DNA of 51,896 nt from contig JAUHXR010000019.1 in NCBI GenBank assembly GCA_030426845.1, forward strand, positions 1 to 51,896, written 5' to 3'. Of this stretch, positions 42,995-51,853 are shown piece by piece. The notes beneath the pieces were generated by a model. The model had not been told where the DNA came from. It did no database searches and saw only the letters and a list, made by a program, of their open reading frames with translations. The position numbers and the translations under genes were made by a program. This stretch comes from Polyangia bacterium (GTDB lineage: Bacteria > Myxococcota_A > Polyangia > Polyangiales > Sandaracinaceae). Position 1 is the stretch's first letter. Each line of letters opens with the position of its first letter.

Positions 42995-43465
42995 TCAGTA
43001 GCGGATGTGCACCGTGATCTGGTGCAGCGGCGCGTCCGGCATCCGGAACATCGCGTCGTCGTAGCTCGGCGGACCGAACATGTTGAAGGCGCCGTTGGAG
43101 GCGCCGGTCCCCTCACTCGGGATCCCAAGGAGGTTGCGGTCGAGGTCGTTGTTCCCGTTCTCGTCGTGGAACGCAGCCAGCGCGTAGGGCCCCGGGGTCA
43201 CCCCGTCGAACACGCACTGCGCGGTGCGGTTCTCGATCGTGCGGTCGAGCGCCTCGCCCGCGGACTGCGCGCGCCGCGTCGGGTAGCCGTCGCGGCCGCG
43301 CCAGATCGCGCAGAACACCCGGCCTTCGCTGTTGCGCGTGTAGACGTTGGCGACGAGCCGGTAGCCCGTTTCGGGGTGCGGAGGCCCCTCCGGCTGCGCG
43401 CGTGCGACCGTCAGCCCGAGGCCGAGGGCGGCGAGGACGGCCAGGGTGGCGGGGAGGCGGCGCAT
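42995..43465 (-). CDS. DUF2141 secreted protein
   Basis: A 156-residue exported protein: signal peptide to about residue 24 (ending VARAQ), then a DUF2141 domain with VFCAIWRGRDGYP, ALAAFHDENGNNDLDRNLLGIPSEG and the following FNMFGPPSYDDAMF. The family's function is unknown; the fold is beta-sandwich-like. I use the ATG at 43465; a second one at 43480 is possible. Confidence 0.8.
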   Translation of the reverse strand: MRRLPATLAVLAALGLGLTVARAQPEGPPHPETGYRLVANVYTRNSEGRVFCAIWRGRDGYPTRRAQSAGEALDRTIENRTAQCVFDGVTPGPYALAAFHDENGNNDLDRNLLGIPSEGTGASNGAFNMFGPPSYDDAMFRMPDAPLHQITVHIRY

Positions 43466-43531
43466 CGGTCGACTGAGCATACCAGCCGTCCGACGGCCCC
43501 GCCCGGCGCTGGATTCTCCGCGGGCTCGGGC

Positions 43532-44137
43532 TCAGCGGCCGTGGTGACCGTGATGACCGTGCGGGTCGCGGCGCTCGCCCCCGTGGGCGTGGCAGCCCCG
43601 GTGCTCCGGCCGCGGGCCGTGGAGCGTGAACCCCCAGCCGAGCCGCACGACCAGCGCGCCCTCGACCCCCTGGACCGCCATCGGCGCGACGATGTTCTGC
43701 GGTACGTGGTCGACGAGCGGGATCGTGAGCCGGGCACCCACCGAGAGCGGGCCGAAGGTGAACGACTGCGCGACGTGGAGCCCGGTGCTCCCCGCGAAGC
43801 CGTCGGTCGCCGTCCGGTGCGAGACGCCAGCCTCGAGGCCGAACACGCCCCAGCCGGCCGCCACCCCGCCCGCGAAGCGCCAGGCGTCGCCGAGCTCGTA
43901 CTGCCCCTGCGAGAAGAGGCCGAGGTAGCCGTCCTCCGCGCCGTCCGGGTGGAGCTCGTAGCGGAGGTCCAGGCCGAACCCGTGCTGCAGGTCGGTGCCG
44001 CCACCGAAGGAGTAGAGCTTGCCCGCGCGCAGCACGCCGCGCGCGTCGTGGCTCGTGTCCTGCTGGGCCGATGCGCCGCTCGTGACGAGCCACCCGAGGG
44101 CGAGCGCGAGGGCTCCGAGAGCTGCCGTGTGCTTCAT
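43532..44137 (-). CDS. Outer-membrane beta-barrel-like protein, His-rich tail
   Basis: A 201-residue exported protein with a signal peptide ending near ASAQ and alternating short hydrophobic strands with glycine turns, as in small outer-membrane barrels. The last 20 residues are rich in His, Gly and Arg and may bind metal. No family is claimed. It is the same strand as the DUF2141 gene. Confidence 0.6.
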   Translation of the reverse strand: MKHTAALGALALALGWLVTSGASAQQDTSHDARGVLRAGKLYSFGGGTDLQHGFGLDLRYELHPDGAEDGYLGLFSQGQYELGDAWRFAGGVAAGWGVFGLEAGVSHRTATDGFAGSTGLHVAQSFTFGPLSVGARLTIPLVDHVPQNIVAPMAVQGVEGALVVRLGWGFTLHGPRPEHRGCHAHGGERRDPHGHHGHHGR

Positions 44138-44232
44138 GCCGCCATCCTCTCCGCGTCCGGGTTGAGCCTAGTGAAACGTCTCGCCCGCGCCAAGCCGGGG
44201 CCCGGTGATCGATCGCACGGGACGACAAACAC

Positions 44233-44265
44233 GAGAGGCCGCGGGCATTCGCGCCGCGGCCTCTC
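44233..44265. terminator. Strong hairpin after Ig-domain lipoprotein gene
   Basis: GAGAGGCCGCG (44233-44243) and CGCGGCCTCTC (44255-44265) form a perfect 11-bp stem with an 11-nt loop, downstream of the minus-strand gene ending at 44366. There is only a weak T-rich run after it, so intrinsic termination is probable rather than certain. Confidence 0.55.
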
Positions 44266-44275
44266 ACGTGGTCCA

Positions 44276-44350
44276 GACACAGTCGTCCGGGACACAGTCG
44301 TCCGGGACACAGTCGCCCAGGACACAGTCGTCCAGGACACAGTCGTCCGG
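44276..44350. repeat. 15-bp tandem repeat, five copies
   Basis: Five head-to-tail copies of GACACAGTCGTCCGG with at most two changes per copy, followed by a degenerate sixth. It lies between the lipoprotein stop and the hairpin. The 15-bp period keeps frames open on both strands, creating spurious ORFs. Confidence 0.85.
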
Positions 44351-44365
44351 GACGGACACGGTCGC

Positions 44366-46222
44366 TCAGGGCATCGGCGTACGCCGCGCGCCGGTGAACG
44401 TCCCCGTCAGGTTCTCGGTCATCATCATCATCATCGTCATGTCGCGCTCGCCCCAGAAGCCGGTCCAGGCACCGTCCTCGAGCGCGTCGACCCGCATCGT
44501 CTCCGGGTCGATGTCGGCCGCGGTGGCCGTCCCCGAGATCGTGAAGGTCGCGTCGCCGTCGATCAGCCCCGCGATCTGCGTGTCGAGGGTGCGCCCGACC
44601 GCCTGGAGGCCAGCGTCGCACGCGTTCTCGTACTGCATCGCGGAGAGGATGCCGACCGACATCGCGAGGTTCTGACCGATCATCGCGCAGTCGACGTTGT
44701 CCATCAGCATCTCGGCGCTGCTCATGTACCCGAGGATCTGCCGGAGGAAGATCTCCAGGTAGATGTACTGGACGAGCCGCCCGAAGCTGATCGTGAACTG
44801 GTGCTCGGGGATCATCAGCGTGTTGCCGTCGACGGTGACGGAGCTGCTGACCTCGGCCGAGGTGATCCCCGCGTCGCGCAGGTTGAACGTGAAGGTCTGC
44901 TCCATCCCGCCCATGCGCGGGTTGTGGATGAGCACGGTCATCGCGGTGAGCTGGTGGCGCATCGGCAGGTCGAACTCGCTGCCCGCCATCGGCTGGTTGA
45001 TCTCGAGGACCGACGCGATGCGCGCGTTGTTGATCGCGCGCGCCAGGTCACCCGCGAAGGTCGCCCAGTCGAACACCCAGTCGGGGAGGAAGCGGGCGAG
45101 CTGATCGTTGATGAAGTCCGCCGCCGGCTCGGCCGCGGTGTCCCACGCGAGGCAGCCGCCAGTGAAGCGGGAGCGGGTCACCGTCGAGGCCGAGAGCCCC
45201 ACCTGGCAGAGGTGCTCGAGGTCGCCGGTCCGGTGGTTGAGCTCACTGCAGTCGCCGAACATCTCGCTCGCCATGCACTCCCAGCGGCAGGTCTGGCCGG
45301 CGACGACGTCCACGAAGAACGCGCCCGGGTCGCGGCCCCAGTGGGGGTCGGTGCCGTCGAGCGGCCGGAAGCAGAAGTCGGTCTCGGGGGCCTGGTCGTC
45401 GGTGAGCTCGTCCAGGATGTCGATCGCGTTGCGCACGGTGGGCGGCAGGCCCTCGGCGAAGTCGAAGCGGTTGTCGAGGTCCCAGACCCCGGTGAAGTCC
45501 GGGCCGACGAGGAGGTCCTCGATCGTGATGTCGACCTCGGTCTCCTCGCGCGCACGGACGACGACGCCGTCCGCGCAGCCGAAGCCCGTCACGCCGCCCT
45601 CGCTCCGCGCGGTCACGCCGACCACGTAGTTGGCGCCAGGGGCCACCCCGGCGAACGCCGGGCGGTCGGTGATGCTGCCCACCGAGGCCGAGGTGCGGAC
45701 CGCGGTCGGGAGGCGGTTCGGGTTGAGCTCGGCGCAGCTCGCGACGTCGAAGATCAGCGCGTCGTAGCGCGTGAACATCCGCGTGCCCGTGTAGGACATG
45801 CCCACCACGATGCTGCCCGCCTCGCTGTCCTGGACCGAGACGACGAACTGCACGCTGTCGCCGACCGGGGGCACGACGTCGACGACGAAGCCCTCGTCCT
45901 CGGCGCCCGCGGTGAGGGTCATCGAGGCCTCGCCGTTCGCGTCGGTGTCCGCCCGCAGCGCGGCGAGCCGGGACGCGATCCCGTCGGTGATGATCTCGAA
46001 GGCGATCGGGGCGCCCGCGATCGGCTCCCCCGCCTCGTCCTCGTAGCGCACGACGAGATCGGCGGCCTCGTTGTAGCGGAGGTTCAGCGTGGCGTCGCCG
46101 ACGATGCGCAGCACGGCGTTGTCCAGCCGCGGATCCGTCGGGTCGAAGGGCTCGTCGTCGGCGCATGACGCGAGCAGCCCGAGGGCCAGCAGCGCAGTCA
46201 AGGCAAAGCGGATCTTTCTCAT
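44366..46222 (-). CDS. Large lipoprotein with Ig-like domain
   Basis: A 618-residue predicted lipoprotein: signal MRKIRFALTALLALGLLASC with the cysteine at residue 20, an acidic stretch, then a bacterial Ig-like (Big-1 type) domain around 35-125 (LVVRYEDEAGEPIAGAPIAFEI, DTDANGEASMTL). The rest is unassigned, with cysteine pairs near 290-370 and a final Met-rich MTMMMMMT stretch. The ATG at 46222 is used; upstream frame is not needed. Surface location inferred. Confidence 0.75.
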   Translation of the reverse strand: MRKIRFALTALLALGLLASCADDEPFDPTDPRLDNAVLRIVGDATLNLRYNEAADLVVRYEDEAGEPIAGAPIAFEIITDGIASRLAALRADTDANGEASMTLTAGAEDEGFVVDVVPPVGDSVQFVVSVQDSEAGSIVVGMSYTGTRMFTRYDALIFDVASCAELNPNRLPTAVRTSASVGSITDRPAFAGVAPGANYVVGVTARSEGGVTGFGCADGVVVRAREETEVDITIEDLLVGPDFTGVWDLDNRFDFAEGLPPTVRNAIDILDELTDDQAPETDFCFRPLDGTDPHWGRDPGAFFVDVVAGQTCRWECMASEMFGDCSELNHRTGDLEHLCQVGLSASTVTRSRFTGGCLAWDTAAEPAADFINDQLARFLPDWVFDWATFAGDLARAINNARIASVLEINQPMAGSEFDLPMRHQLTAMTVLIHNPRMGGMEQTFTFNLRDAGITSAEVSSSVTVDGNTLMIPEHQFTISFGRLVQYIYLEIFLRQILGYMSSAEMLMDNVDCAMIGQNLAMSVGILSAMQYENACDAGLQAVGRTLDTQIAGLIDGDATFTISGTATAADIDPETMRVDALEDGAWTGFWGERDMTMMMMMTENLTGTFTGARRTPMP

Positions 46223-46271
46223 GCGTCCATCCTCTCGAAGGCGGACACCATGGTACGGGACGGTGCGGGGC

Positions 46272-46835
46272 TCAAGCCACCGCGTGCGGGGAGACAAGCA
46301 CCACCACCGAGTAGCCCACCGCCGCCTTGGCCCCTCGGTTCGCGTAGCCGTGCCGCTGATCGCCGCGGAACGCGACGACGTCGCCGGGCTTGAGGACGAA
46401 GGGCTCGCCGCTCGCGGTCAGCTCGATCTGGCCCCGCTCGCACGTGAGGTACTCGCGCGTCCCCGGGGTGTGGGGGACGCCGGTCATCCGCGCGCCGGGC
46501 GGCAGCTCCAGGCGCTCCATCTCCATGCCGGGGACGGGGTCGGGCAGGAGCTTGCGGATGCGCACCTGGCCGCGGACCTTCTCGACGAGGTCCGCCCGAG
46601 GGTAGTGCCGCCCGGTGGCCCGCGGCGGGGCGAGCAGCTCCTCGAGCGAGACCGCGAGCGCGGCCGCGGCCGCGTGGAGCACCGAGAGGGTCGGGTTGGC
46701 GCCGCCCGACTCCAGGTTGGCCCAGGTCGCGCGCGGCAGGCCGGCGAGCTTCGCCATCTGCTGCTGCGTCTTGCCCCGCGCCGACCGGAGCTGCCGCACG
46801 TTGTCGGCCAGCCGGCCGCTCAGCTCATCGCTCAT
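46272..46835 (-). CDS. XRE-cupin transcriptional regulator
   Basis: A 187-residue regulator with an XRE helix-turn-helix (about residues 10-66, RGKTQQQMAKLAGLPRATWANLE) and a cupin sensor domain (about 100-180, ELPPGARMTGVPHTPGTREYL and VLKPGDVVAFRGDQRHGY). Such proteins sense small molecules in metabolic control. It is divergent from the SDR-queA genes with palindromes between, so autoregulation and control of the SDR are likely. Confidence 0.85.
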   Translation of the reverse strand: MSDELSGRLADNVRQLRSARGKTQQQMAKLAGLPRATWANLESGGANPTLSVLHAAAAALAVSLEELLAPPRATGRHYPRADLVEKVRGQVRIRKLLPDPVPGMEMERLELPPGARMTGVPHTPGTREYLTCERGQIELTASGEPFVLKPGDVVAFRGDQRHGYANRGAKAAVGYSVVVLVSPHAVA

Positions 46836-46891
46836 CTCACGCCTCCCTCGCTGCCGATCTCGCGGAACAGAGATCCCGCGGAGCAGAGCCC

Positions 46892-46937
46892 TGCCAACAG
46901 ATTGGCACGAACGCCACGTCGATGGATCGAGCGATCC
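46892..46937. promoter_or_regulatory. Palindromes between XRE-cupin and SDR genes
   Basis: TGCCAACAGATTGGCA (46892-46907) is a perfect 6+4+6 inverted repeat, and GGATCGAGCGATCC (46924-46937) is a second, 6+2+6. Both lie between the divergent regulator and SDR start regions and are good candidate operators. Confidence 0.5.
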
Positions 46938-46969
46938 ACGCTGTCTCCATGACGAAGGGCAGGTGGACG

Positions 46970-47728
46970 ATGTCTCTGGACGACACGAAGGTGCTGGTGA
47001 CCGGGGCGAGCCGGGGGCTCGGGCGGGCGCTCGGCGAGCGGCTGGCGGCGCGGGGCGCCTCGGTGGTGATGATGGCGCGGGGCGAGCCGGAGCTGCTGGA
47101 GGCGGTGGCCGCGATCCGGACGGCAGGAGGCGACGCGCACGCGCTCGTCGCGGACGTGACGGACGATCCCGCCCGCCTCGCGGGCGCGGCCGCCGCGATG
47201 GTCGGGCCGATCGACGTGGTGATCCACAACGCGAGCACGCTCGGCCCGGTGCCGCTCCGGCCGCTCTCGGACACGAGCGCGGCGGACTTCGCGCGGGCGA
47301 TCGAGGTCAACCTGGTGGCGCCGTTCAACCTCACGCGGGCGCTGGTCGGCGCGATGGTGCAGCGGGGGCGGGGGCTGCTCGTGCACATCAGCTCGGACGC
47401 CTCGGTCGAGGCCTACCCGACCTGGGGCGCCTACTCGGTGAGCAAGGCGGGGCTCGACCACCTCGCGCGGCTCTGGGCCGCGGAGCTCGAGGACACGGGC
47501 GTGCGCGCCCTGGCGATCGATCCGGGCGAGATGAACACGCGGATGCACGCCGACGCGATGCCGGACGTGGATCGGGCGGAGCTGACGGCGCCCGAGGTGG
47601 TGGCCGAGCGGATCGTGGCGCTGCTCGCGCGCGGCGCGCCGAGCGAGCCGCGGCTCAGCGCGAGCGCCCTGCGGGAGGCGACGCGCGAGACGGCGGAGGG
47701 CGAGCCCTCGCAGGAGGCGTCGGCGTGA
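46970..47728 (+). CDS. Short-chain dehydrogenase (queA-linked)
   Basis: A 252-residue classical SDR: cofactor motif VTGASRGLG near residues 10-18, HNAS in place of NNAG near 84, serine in HISSDAS near 145, and YSVSK as the active-site YxxxK. The ATG at 46970 is chosen; ATGs at 46922 and 46949 are in frame but lack a clear ribosome site. Its stop overlaps the queA start, so the two are coupled. Substrate unknown. Confidence 0.8.
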   Translation: MSLDDTKVLVTGASRGLGRALGERLAARGASVVMMARGEPELLEAVAAIRTAGGDAHALVADVTDDPARLAGAAAAMVGPIDVVIHNASTLGPVPLRPLSDTSAADFARAIEVNLVAPFNLTRALVGAMVQRGRGLLVHISSDASVEAYPTWGAYSVSKAGLDHLARLWAAELEDTGVRALAIDPGEMNTRMHADAMPDVDRAELTAPEVVAERIVALLARGAPSEPRLSASALREATRETAEGEPSQEASA

Positions 47729-48741
47729 TCGCGGCCGCGGAGCCGCGACTCGACGTCGAGGCGCAGCGCCTGCTGCACATCGACACCGAGTCGGGCGCGC
47801 TCGCGAGCCTCCGCGTCGAGGGCCTCCCCGGCCTCGTGCGCCGGGGCGACGTCTGGGTGCTCAACGACGCGGCGACCCTGCCGGCCTCGCTCGCGGGCCG
47901 CGCGCGGGCCCGCGAGGTGGAGATCCGCCTGGTCGGCGAGAAGCCGGGCGGGCGGTGGCGCGCGGTCCTGATGGGCGAGGGGAGCTGGCGCGACGACACC
48001 AACCGCCGGCCTCCCCCGCCGCGGCTCGAGGTCGGCGCGACGATCGCGCTCGGCCAGGGGCTCGCGGCCCGCGTGACCGCGGTGGACCCGCGCAGCGCCC
48101 GCCTCCTCGAGGTGGAGTTCACCCCCGGCGGCGACGGCTTCTGGCGAGCGCTCTACCGGCTCGGGCGGCCGATCCAGTACAGCTACCTCCGCCGCGAGCT
48201 GCGGCTCGACGAGGTCCAGACGGCCTACGCGGCCCGACCCTGGTCGGCGGAGCTCCCGTCCGCGGGGCGGCCGCTCTCGCACCGGCTCCTCGCGCGGATG
48301 CGGGCCGCCGGGGCGACGATCGTGAGCCTGACCCACGCCGCGTCGATCAGCGCGACGGGGGACCCCGCGCTCGACGCGGCCCTGCCGCTGCCCGAGCGCC
48401 TCGACATCCCGGAGGCGACCGCGCGGGCGGTGCAGCGCGCGCTCGACGAGGGCCGTCGGGTGGTGGCGGTGGGCACCTCCACGACCCGCGCGCTCGAGGG
48501 CGTGGCGCGGGACGCGGGGGCGGTGGTCGCGGGCGAGCGCGAGACGGGCCTCGTGCTCGGGCCGGGCACGCCGCTGCAGGTGGTGGACGCGCTGCTCACC
48601 GGCGCCCACGACCCGGCGAGCTCCCACTACGCGCTGCTGGGCGCCTTCGCCGCGCCCGCGCTCCTCGAGGCCGCGGTGGCGCGCTCCCGGGCGGAGGGCT
48701 TCCTGGGGCACGAGCTGGGCGACAGCTGGCTGCTGACGTGA
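47725..48741 (+). CDS. queA: tRNA queuosine biosynthesis enzyme QueA
   Basis: A 338-residue S-adenosylmethionine:tRNA ribosyltransferase-isomerase, which transfers a ribosyl group from SAM to the tRNA base to form epoxyqueuosine. Motifs include VLNDAATLPASL, IQYSYLRRELRLDEVQTAYA, PWSAELPSAGRPL, VGTSTTRALE and the HYALLGAF end. It is shorter than the usual ~345-355 residues but carries all these. The GTG start overlaps the SDR stop. Placement with an SDR instead of other queuosine genes is unusual. Confidence 0.85.
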   Translation: MIAAAEPRLDVEAQRLLHIDTESGALASLRVEGLPGLVRRGDVWVLNDAATLPASLAGRARAREVEIRLVGEKPGGRWRAVLMGEGSWRDDTNRRPPPPRLEVGATIALGQGLAARVTAVDPRSARLLEVEFTPGGDGFWRALYRLGRPIQYSYLRRELRLDEVQTAYAARPWSAELPSAGRPLSHRLLARMRAAGATIVSLTHAASISATGDPALDAALPLPERLDIPEATARAVQRALDEGRRVVAVGTSTTRALEGVARDAGAVVAGERETGLVLGPGTPLQVVDALLTGAHDPASSHYALLGAFAAPALLEAAVARSRAEGFLGHELGDSWLLT

Positions 48742-48796
48742 GCCCGCGAGGGCTACGGCCGCGCTCGCCCGGGGCACCTGCTATAGCTCGCGCGCG

Positions 48797-49045
48797 ATGG
48801 CATCCATGGGCAAGGCCCTCACCGGGCTCGGCGAGCGCGACCTCGAGCACCTCCTCCGGCGCGTCCACGACGGCACCCTCGAGTGCCCGGTCGATCAGCG
48901 CACCCTGTTTCGCGCGGGCCTGAGCTACCTGATCGACCGCGTCGACTTCCTCCAGGGGCTCGACGCGCGCGGCACCCGGGCGGTGCTCGTCGCGGTCCTC
49001 GCCGAGCGACGGGCCGCGGCGCGCCGGGCCGGGCGCGACGGCTGA
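48797..49045 (+). CDS. Small hypothetical helical protein
   Basis: An 82-residue mainly helical protein (GLGERDLEHLLRRVHDGTLECP, FRAGLSYLIDRVDFLQ) with no known family. It has a clear start after the queA gene and is convergent with the phosphoglycerate dehydrogenase gene. Confidence 0.6.
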   Translation: MASMGKALTGLGERDLEHLLRRVHDGTLECPVDQRTLFRAGLSYLIDRVDFLQGLDARGTRAVLVAVLAERRAAARRAGRDG

Positions 49046-49075
49046 GATCGAGCCGGGCCCGGGCTCGACGCGGCG

Positions 49076-50314
49076 TCAGATCGGGCCGACGGCGGCGTCG
49101 AAGATCTGGGCGTGTCCGCGGATCTCCTCGAGCGTCGCCTCGCTCGGCTCCCCGACCACCGCGATGCGGGCGATCGCCGCGCCGCCGCCGCCGAACAGGG
49201 TGTTCTGCATCTCCTGCACGTTGAGCTCGCCGCGGCGGAGCACGTCGAGCACCGTCGCGAGGACGCCCACCCGATCCTCGTGGCGGACGACGAGGCGGTG
49301 GGTCGCGAGCGTACGGCGCGCGAGGTTGACGCAGTTCGGGATGACGTCGCTCGCGAGGAACGCGGCCACGATGCGCACGACCTCCTCGCCGACCGCCTCC
49401 GACGCCTCGGTGGTGCTCGCGCCGATGTGGTGGGTGCCGTAGACGCTCGGGTGCGCGGCGACCGGGCCCTCGAACGCGCCCTGCCCCGCGCTCGGCTCCT
49501 CGGCGAACACGTCGAGGCCCGCGCGCAGCCCCTTCTCGTCGAGCGCGCGCAGCAGCTCCGGCTCGTCGACCACCTCGCCGCGCGAGGTGTTGATGAAGTA
49601 GGCGCCCGGCTTCATCGCGACGAACACGCTCTTGCCGATGCGGCCGCGGGTCTCGGGGGTGAGCGCGAGGTGGACGCTCACCGCGTCGGCGCCCTCGACC
49701 GCGGCCTCCGGGGTCGCGGCGTGCTCGACGAGCGCGAGGCGCGCCTTCTCCGGGTCGAGGCTCCGCGACCAGGCGCGGACCTTCATGCCGAGCGCGCGGG
49801 CGCGGTGGGCGACCTCCTTGCCGATCTGGCCGAACCCGAGCAGCGCGAGCGTCCGCCCGTTGAGGCCCGGCGCGACCCCGAAGCCCTTCTTGTCCCAGCG
49901 GCCCTCGCGGAGGGCGGCCACGTTGTCGGCGATGCGACGGTCGAGGTTCACGAGGTGCCCGATCGTCAGCTCCGCGACCGCGCACGCGTTCTTGCCGGGG
50001 CAGTTGGCGACGTAGACGCCGCGCCGGCTCGCCTCGCGCATGTCGATGGTGTTGACGCCGGCCCCGGCCCGGATGACGAGCGAGAGCCCGCGGCCCGCCT
50101 CGAAGCAGGCGGCGTCGACCTTGGTGCTGCGGACGACGAGCACCGCGGGGTCGAGCTCGGCGAGCCGGGCCGCGAGCGCGGGGCCGGACAGATCCGGCTC
50201 GACGTGGACCTCGAGGCCCAGGTCCTGGAGGCGCCCCGCGACGAGGGGGGCGAGCTTGTCGGCGAGCAGCGCGCGCATGACCGCGAGGTACGCCCGCGGC
50301 GAGGTGGTGGTCAA
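49076..50314 (-). CDS. serA: D-3-phosphoglycerate dehydrogenase
   Basis: A 412-residue D-2-hydroxyacid dehydrogenase of the SerA type, the first step of serine synthesis from 3-phosphoglycerate. The NAD site is LLGFGQIGKEVA (about 155-166); the active-site region includes NTSRGEVVDE and the GTHHIGAST histidine; a C-terminal ACT domain (about 335-412) suggests amino-acid feedback. The ATG at 50314 or a nearby ATG twelve codons on could be the start. Divergent from the NUDIX gene. Confidence 0.85.
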   Translation of the reverse strand: MTTTSPRAYLAVMRALLADKLAPLVAGRLQDLGLEVHVEPDLSGPALAARLAELDPAVLVVRSTKVDAACFEAGRGLSLVIRAGAGVNTIDMREASRRGVYVANCPGKNACAVAELTIGHLVNLDRRIADNVAALREGRWDKKGFGVAPGLNGRTLALLGFGQIGKEVAHRARALGMKVRAWSRSLDPEKARLALVEHAATPEAAVEGADAVSVHLALTPETRGRIGKSVFVAMKPGAYFINTSRGEVVDEPELLRALDEKGLRAGLDVFAEEPSAGQGAFEGPVAAHPSVYGTHHIGASTTEASEAVGEEVVRIVAAFLASDVIPNCVNLARRTLATHRLVVRHEDRVGVLATVLDVLRRGELNVQEMQNTLFGGGGAAIARIAVVGEPSEATLEEIRGHAQIFDAAVGPI

Positions 50315-50346
50315 GGCCGACGCGATCGTGCGAGCCTGACCGGACG

Positions 50347-50823
50347 GTGGACGTCGACCCCGCCATCCGCGCTGGCTACCGCGTCGCGCACGCGCTCCTT
50401 CGGAGCTACTGGTTCGTGCGCCGCCCGCGCACGAGCGGGGCGCTCGCCGCGATCTGGCACCAGGGCGGGGTCCTGCTGATCAAGAGCACCTACCGCCGCC
50501 AGTACTCGCTCCCTGGCGGCTACGTCCGGCCGGGCGAGGACCCGCGGCGCGCCGCGTCCCGGGAGGTCCGCGAGGAGCTCAACGTCCACATCGCGCCCGA
50601 GGACCTCGAGCTCGCCTACCACGGGACCAAGCGCTTCGAGTTCCGCGAGGACACGCTCGACATCTACGAGTGCGCGCTCGAGGCGCCGCCCCGCATCGAG
50701 GTCGACCAGCGCGAGGTGTGGTGGGCCGGCTTCGTGCCGCCCGCCCAGGTGGCCCGGATGGACATCGTCCCGCACCTCGCCGACTACCTCGAGAGCGTCG
50801 GCCCCCTGGGCGTCCCGGGCTGA
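50347..50823 (+). CDS. NUDIX hydrolase
   Basis: A 158-residue NUDIX protein. The Nudix box runs from GYVRPGED through REVREELNV, fitting Gx5Ex7REUxEExGU except that the final Gly position is Asn. The substrate, usually a nucleoside diphosphate derivative, is unknown. It starts at a GTG divergent from the serA gene. Confidence 0.85.
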   Translation: MDVDPAIRAGYRVAHALLRSYWFVRRPRTSGALAAIWHQGGVLLIKSTYRRQYSLPGGYVRPGEDPRRAASREVREELNVHIAPEDLELAYHGTKRFEFREDTLDIYECALEAPPRIEVDQREVWWAGFVPPAQVARMDIVPHLADYLESVGPLGVPG

Positions 50824-50844
50824 CTTCTCGGCGCTGAGGCTTAG

Positions 50845-51004
50845 CAGCCCGTTGAAGAACCGACCGTGATGGATCGCGGTTGCGAGGGCGCGCCTGCGTG
50901 GCGCAGGGGGACAAGGGAATCCCGGAGGATTCTCGAGGAGCGATGCGCCGTGCAGGCGCGGGCTCCCGGCCGTGAGGCGCGCGGGGAGGTTGTTCAACGG
51001 GCTG
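50845..51004. repeat. MITE-like element with 17-bp inverted ends
   Basis: CAGCCCGTTGAAGAACC (50845-50861) is matched in inverted orientation at 50988-51004 with one mismatch. The 160-bp interval holds three internal perfect hairpins (stems at 50893/50902, 50917/50927 and 50945/50955) and no coding frame. The similarity to transposon-type end sequences suggests a miniature inverted-repeat element; a structured RNA is the alternative. No clear target duplication was seen. Confidence 0.5.
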
Positions 51005-51031
51005 TTGGACGAGGCGCAGCGTTCGACGCGA

Positions 51032-51853
51032 TCACAGCGTCCCGCGGAAGACGTGGCGAGCCGGGCCGCGCATGCGGATCGGCTCGGCGTCGCCGTCTAC
51101 GCGGATCACCAGCCGGCCGCCGGGCAGGTGGACCTCGAGGTCCTCACCGCGCGACGCCCGCCCGGTCTGCACCGCGGCGTAGGCGGCCGCGCAGGCGCCG
51201 GTGCCGCAGGCCTGGGTCCAGCCGACGCCGCGCTCCCACACCGCGAGCTCGAGCCCGGCGTCGGTGCGGGACGCGAAGCCCACGTTGACCCGCGCGGGGA
51301 AGCGAGGGTCGCGCTCGAGGCGCGGGCCGAGCGCCGCCCGCGCGTCGCCCAGGTCGTCGAAGGTGACGGCGTGGGGGTTGCCCATCGAGACGGCGGTGAC
51401 GCGAACCACGCGACCGTCGACCTCGAGCGGCTCGTCGACCCACGGCCGGTCCGAGAGGATGGGGACCTCGGACGGCGCGAGGCTCGCGGGGCGCATCCAC
51501 ACCTCGACCTCCGCGCCCTGGGCGTGGACGCGGTGGGGACCGGCGTCGGTCGCGAGCTCGAAGGGCGCGTCCGAGACCCGGCCGGCCGCGCGCAGGTAGA
51601 GGCCCACGCAGCGCACGCCGTTGCCGCACATCTCCGGGACGCTGCCGTCGGCGTTGTGGACCTTCATCGACGGGCGGCCCGCCGCGTCCTCGCCCACCAC
51701 GAGCACTCCGTCGGCCCCCACCCCGCGGTGACGGTCGCAGACCGCGGCGACCCAGGCCGGGGTGAGCGCGATCGAGGCCGCCTCGAGCGCGCCGGCCTCG
51801 ATCACGACGAAGTCGTTGCCGAGGCCCTCGTACTTCTCGAAGGCGACGCCCAC
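51032..51853 (-). CDS. dapF: Diaminopimelate epimerase
   Basis: A 273-residue DapF, which interconverts LL- and meso-diaminopimelate for lysine and peptidoglycan. Both catalytic cysteines are visible: Cys in HNADGSVPEMCGNGVRC and in TQACGTGACAAAYA. The N-terminal FEKYEGLGNDFVVIE is typical. The start is a GTG close to the window's right edge; upstream sequence is too short to judge a promoter. Confidence 0.9.
   Translation of the reverse strand: MGVAFEKYEGLGNDFVVIEAGALEAASIALTPAWVAAVCDRHRGVGADGVLVVGEDAAGRPSMKVHNADGSVPEMCGNGVRCVGLYLRAAGRVSDAPFELATDAGPHRVHAQGAEVEVWMRPASLAPSEVPILSDRPWVDEPLEVDGRVVRVTAVSMGNPHAVTFDDLGDARAALGPRLERDPRFPARVNVGFASRTDAGLELAVWERGVGWTQACGTGACAAAYAAVQTGRASRGEDLEVHLPGGRLVIRVDGDAEPIRMRGPARHVFRGTL

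Noticed and set aside
44205-44675. Plus-strand frame through the 15-bp tandem repeats
   Set aside because: It is kept open only by the repeat period of 15 and encodes simple Thr-Gln-Ser-Ser-Gly repeats.
42758-46168. Very long plus-strand frame antisense to several genes
   Set aside because: High GC removes stop codons on the opposite strand; the product is Arg/Ala/Val-rich with no domain, while the minus genes have clear families and signal peptides.
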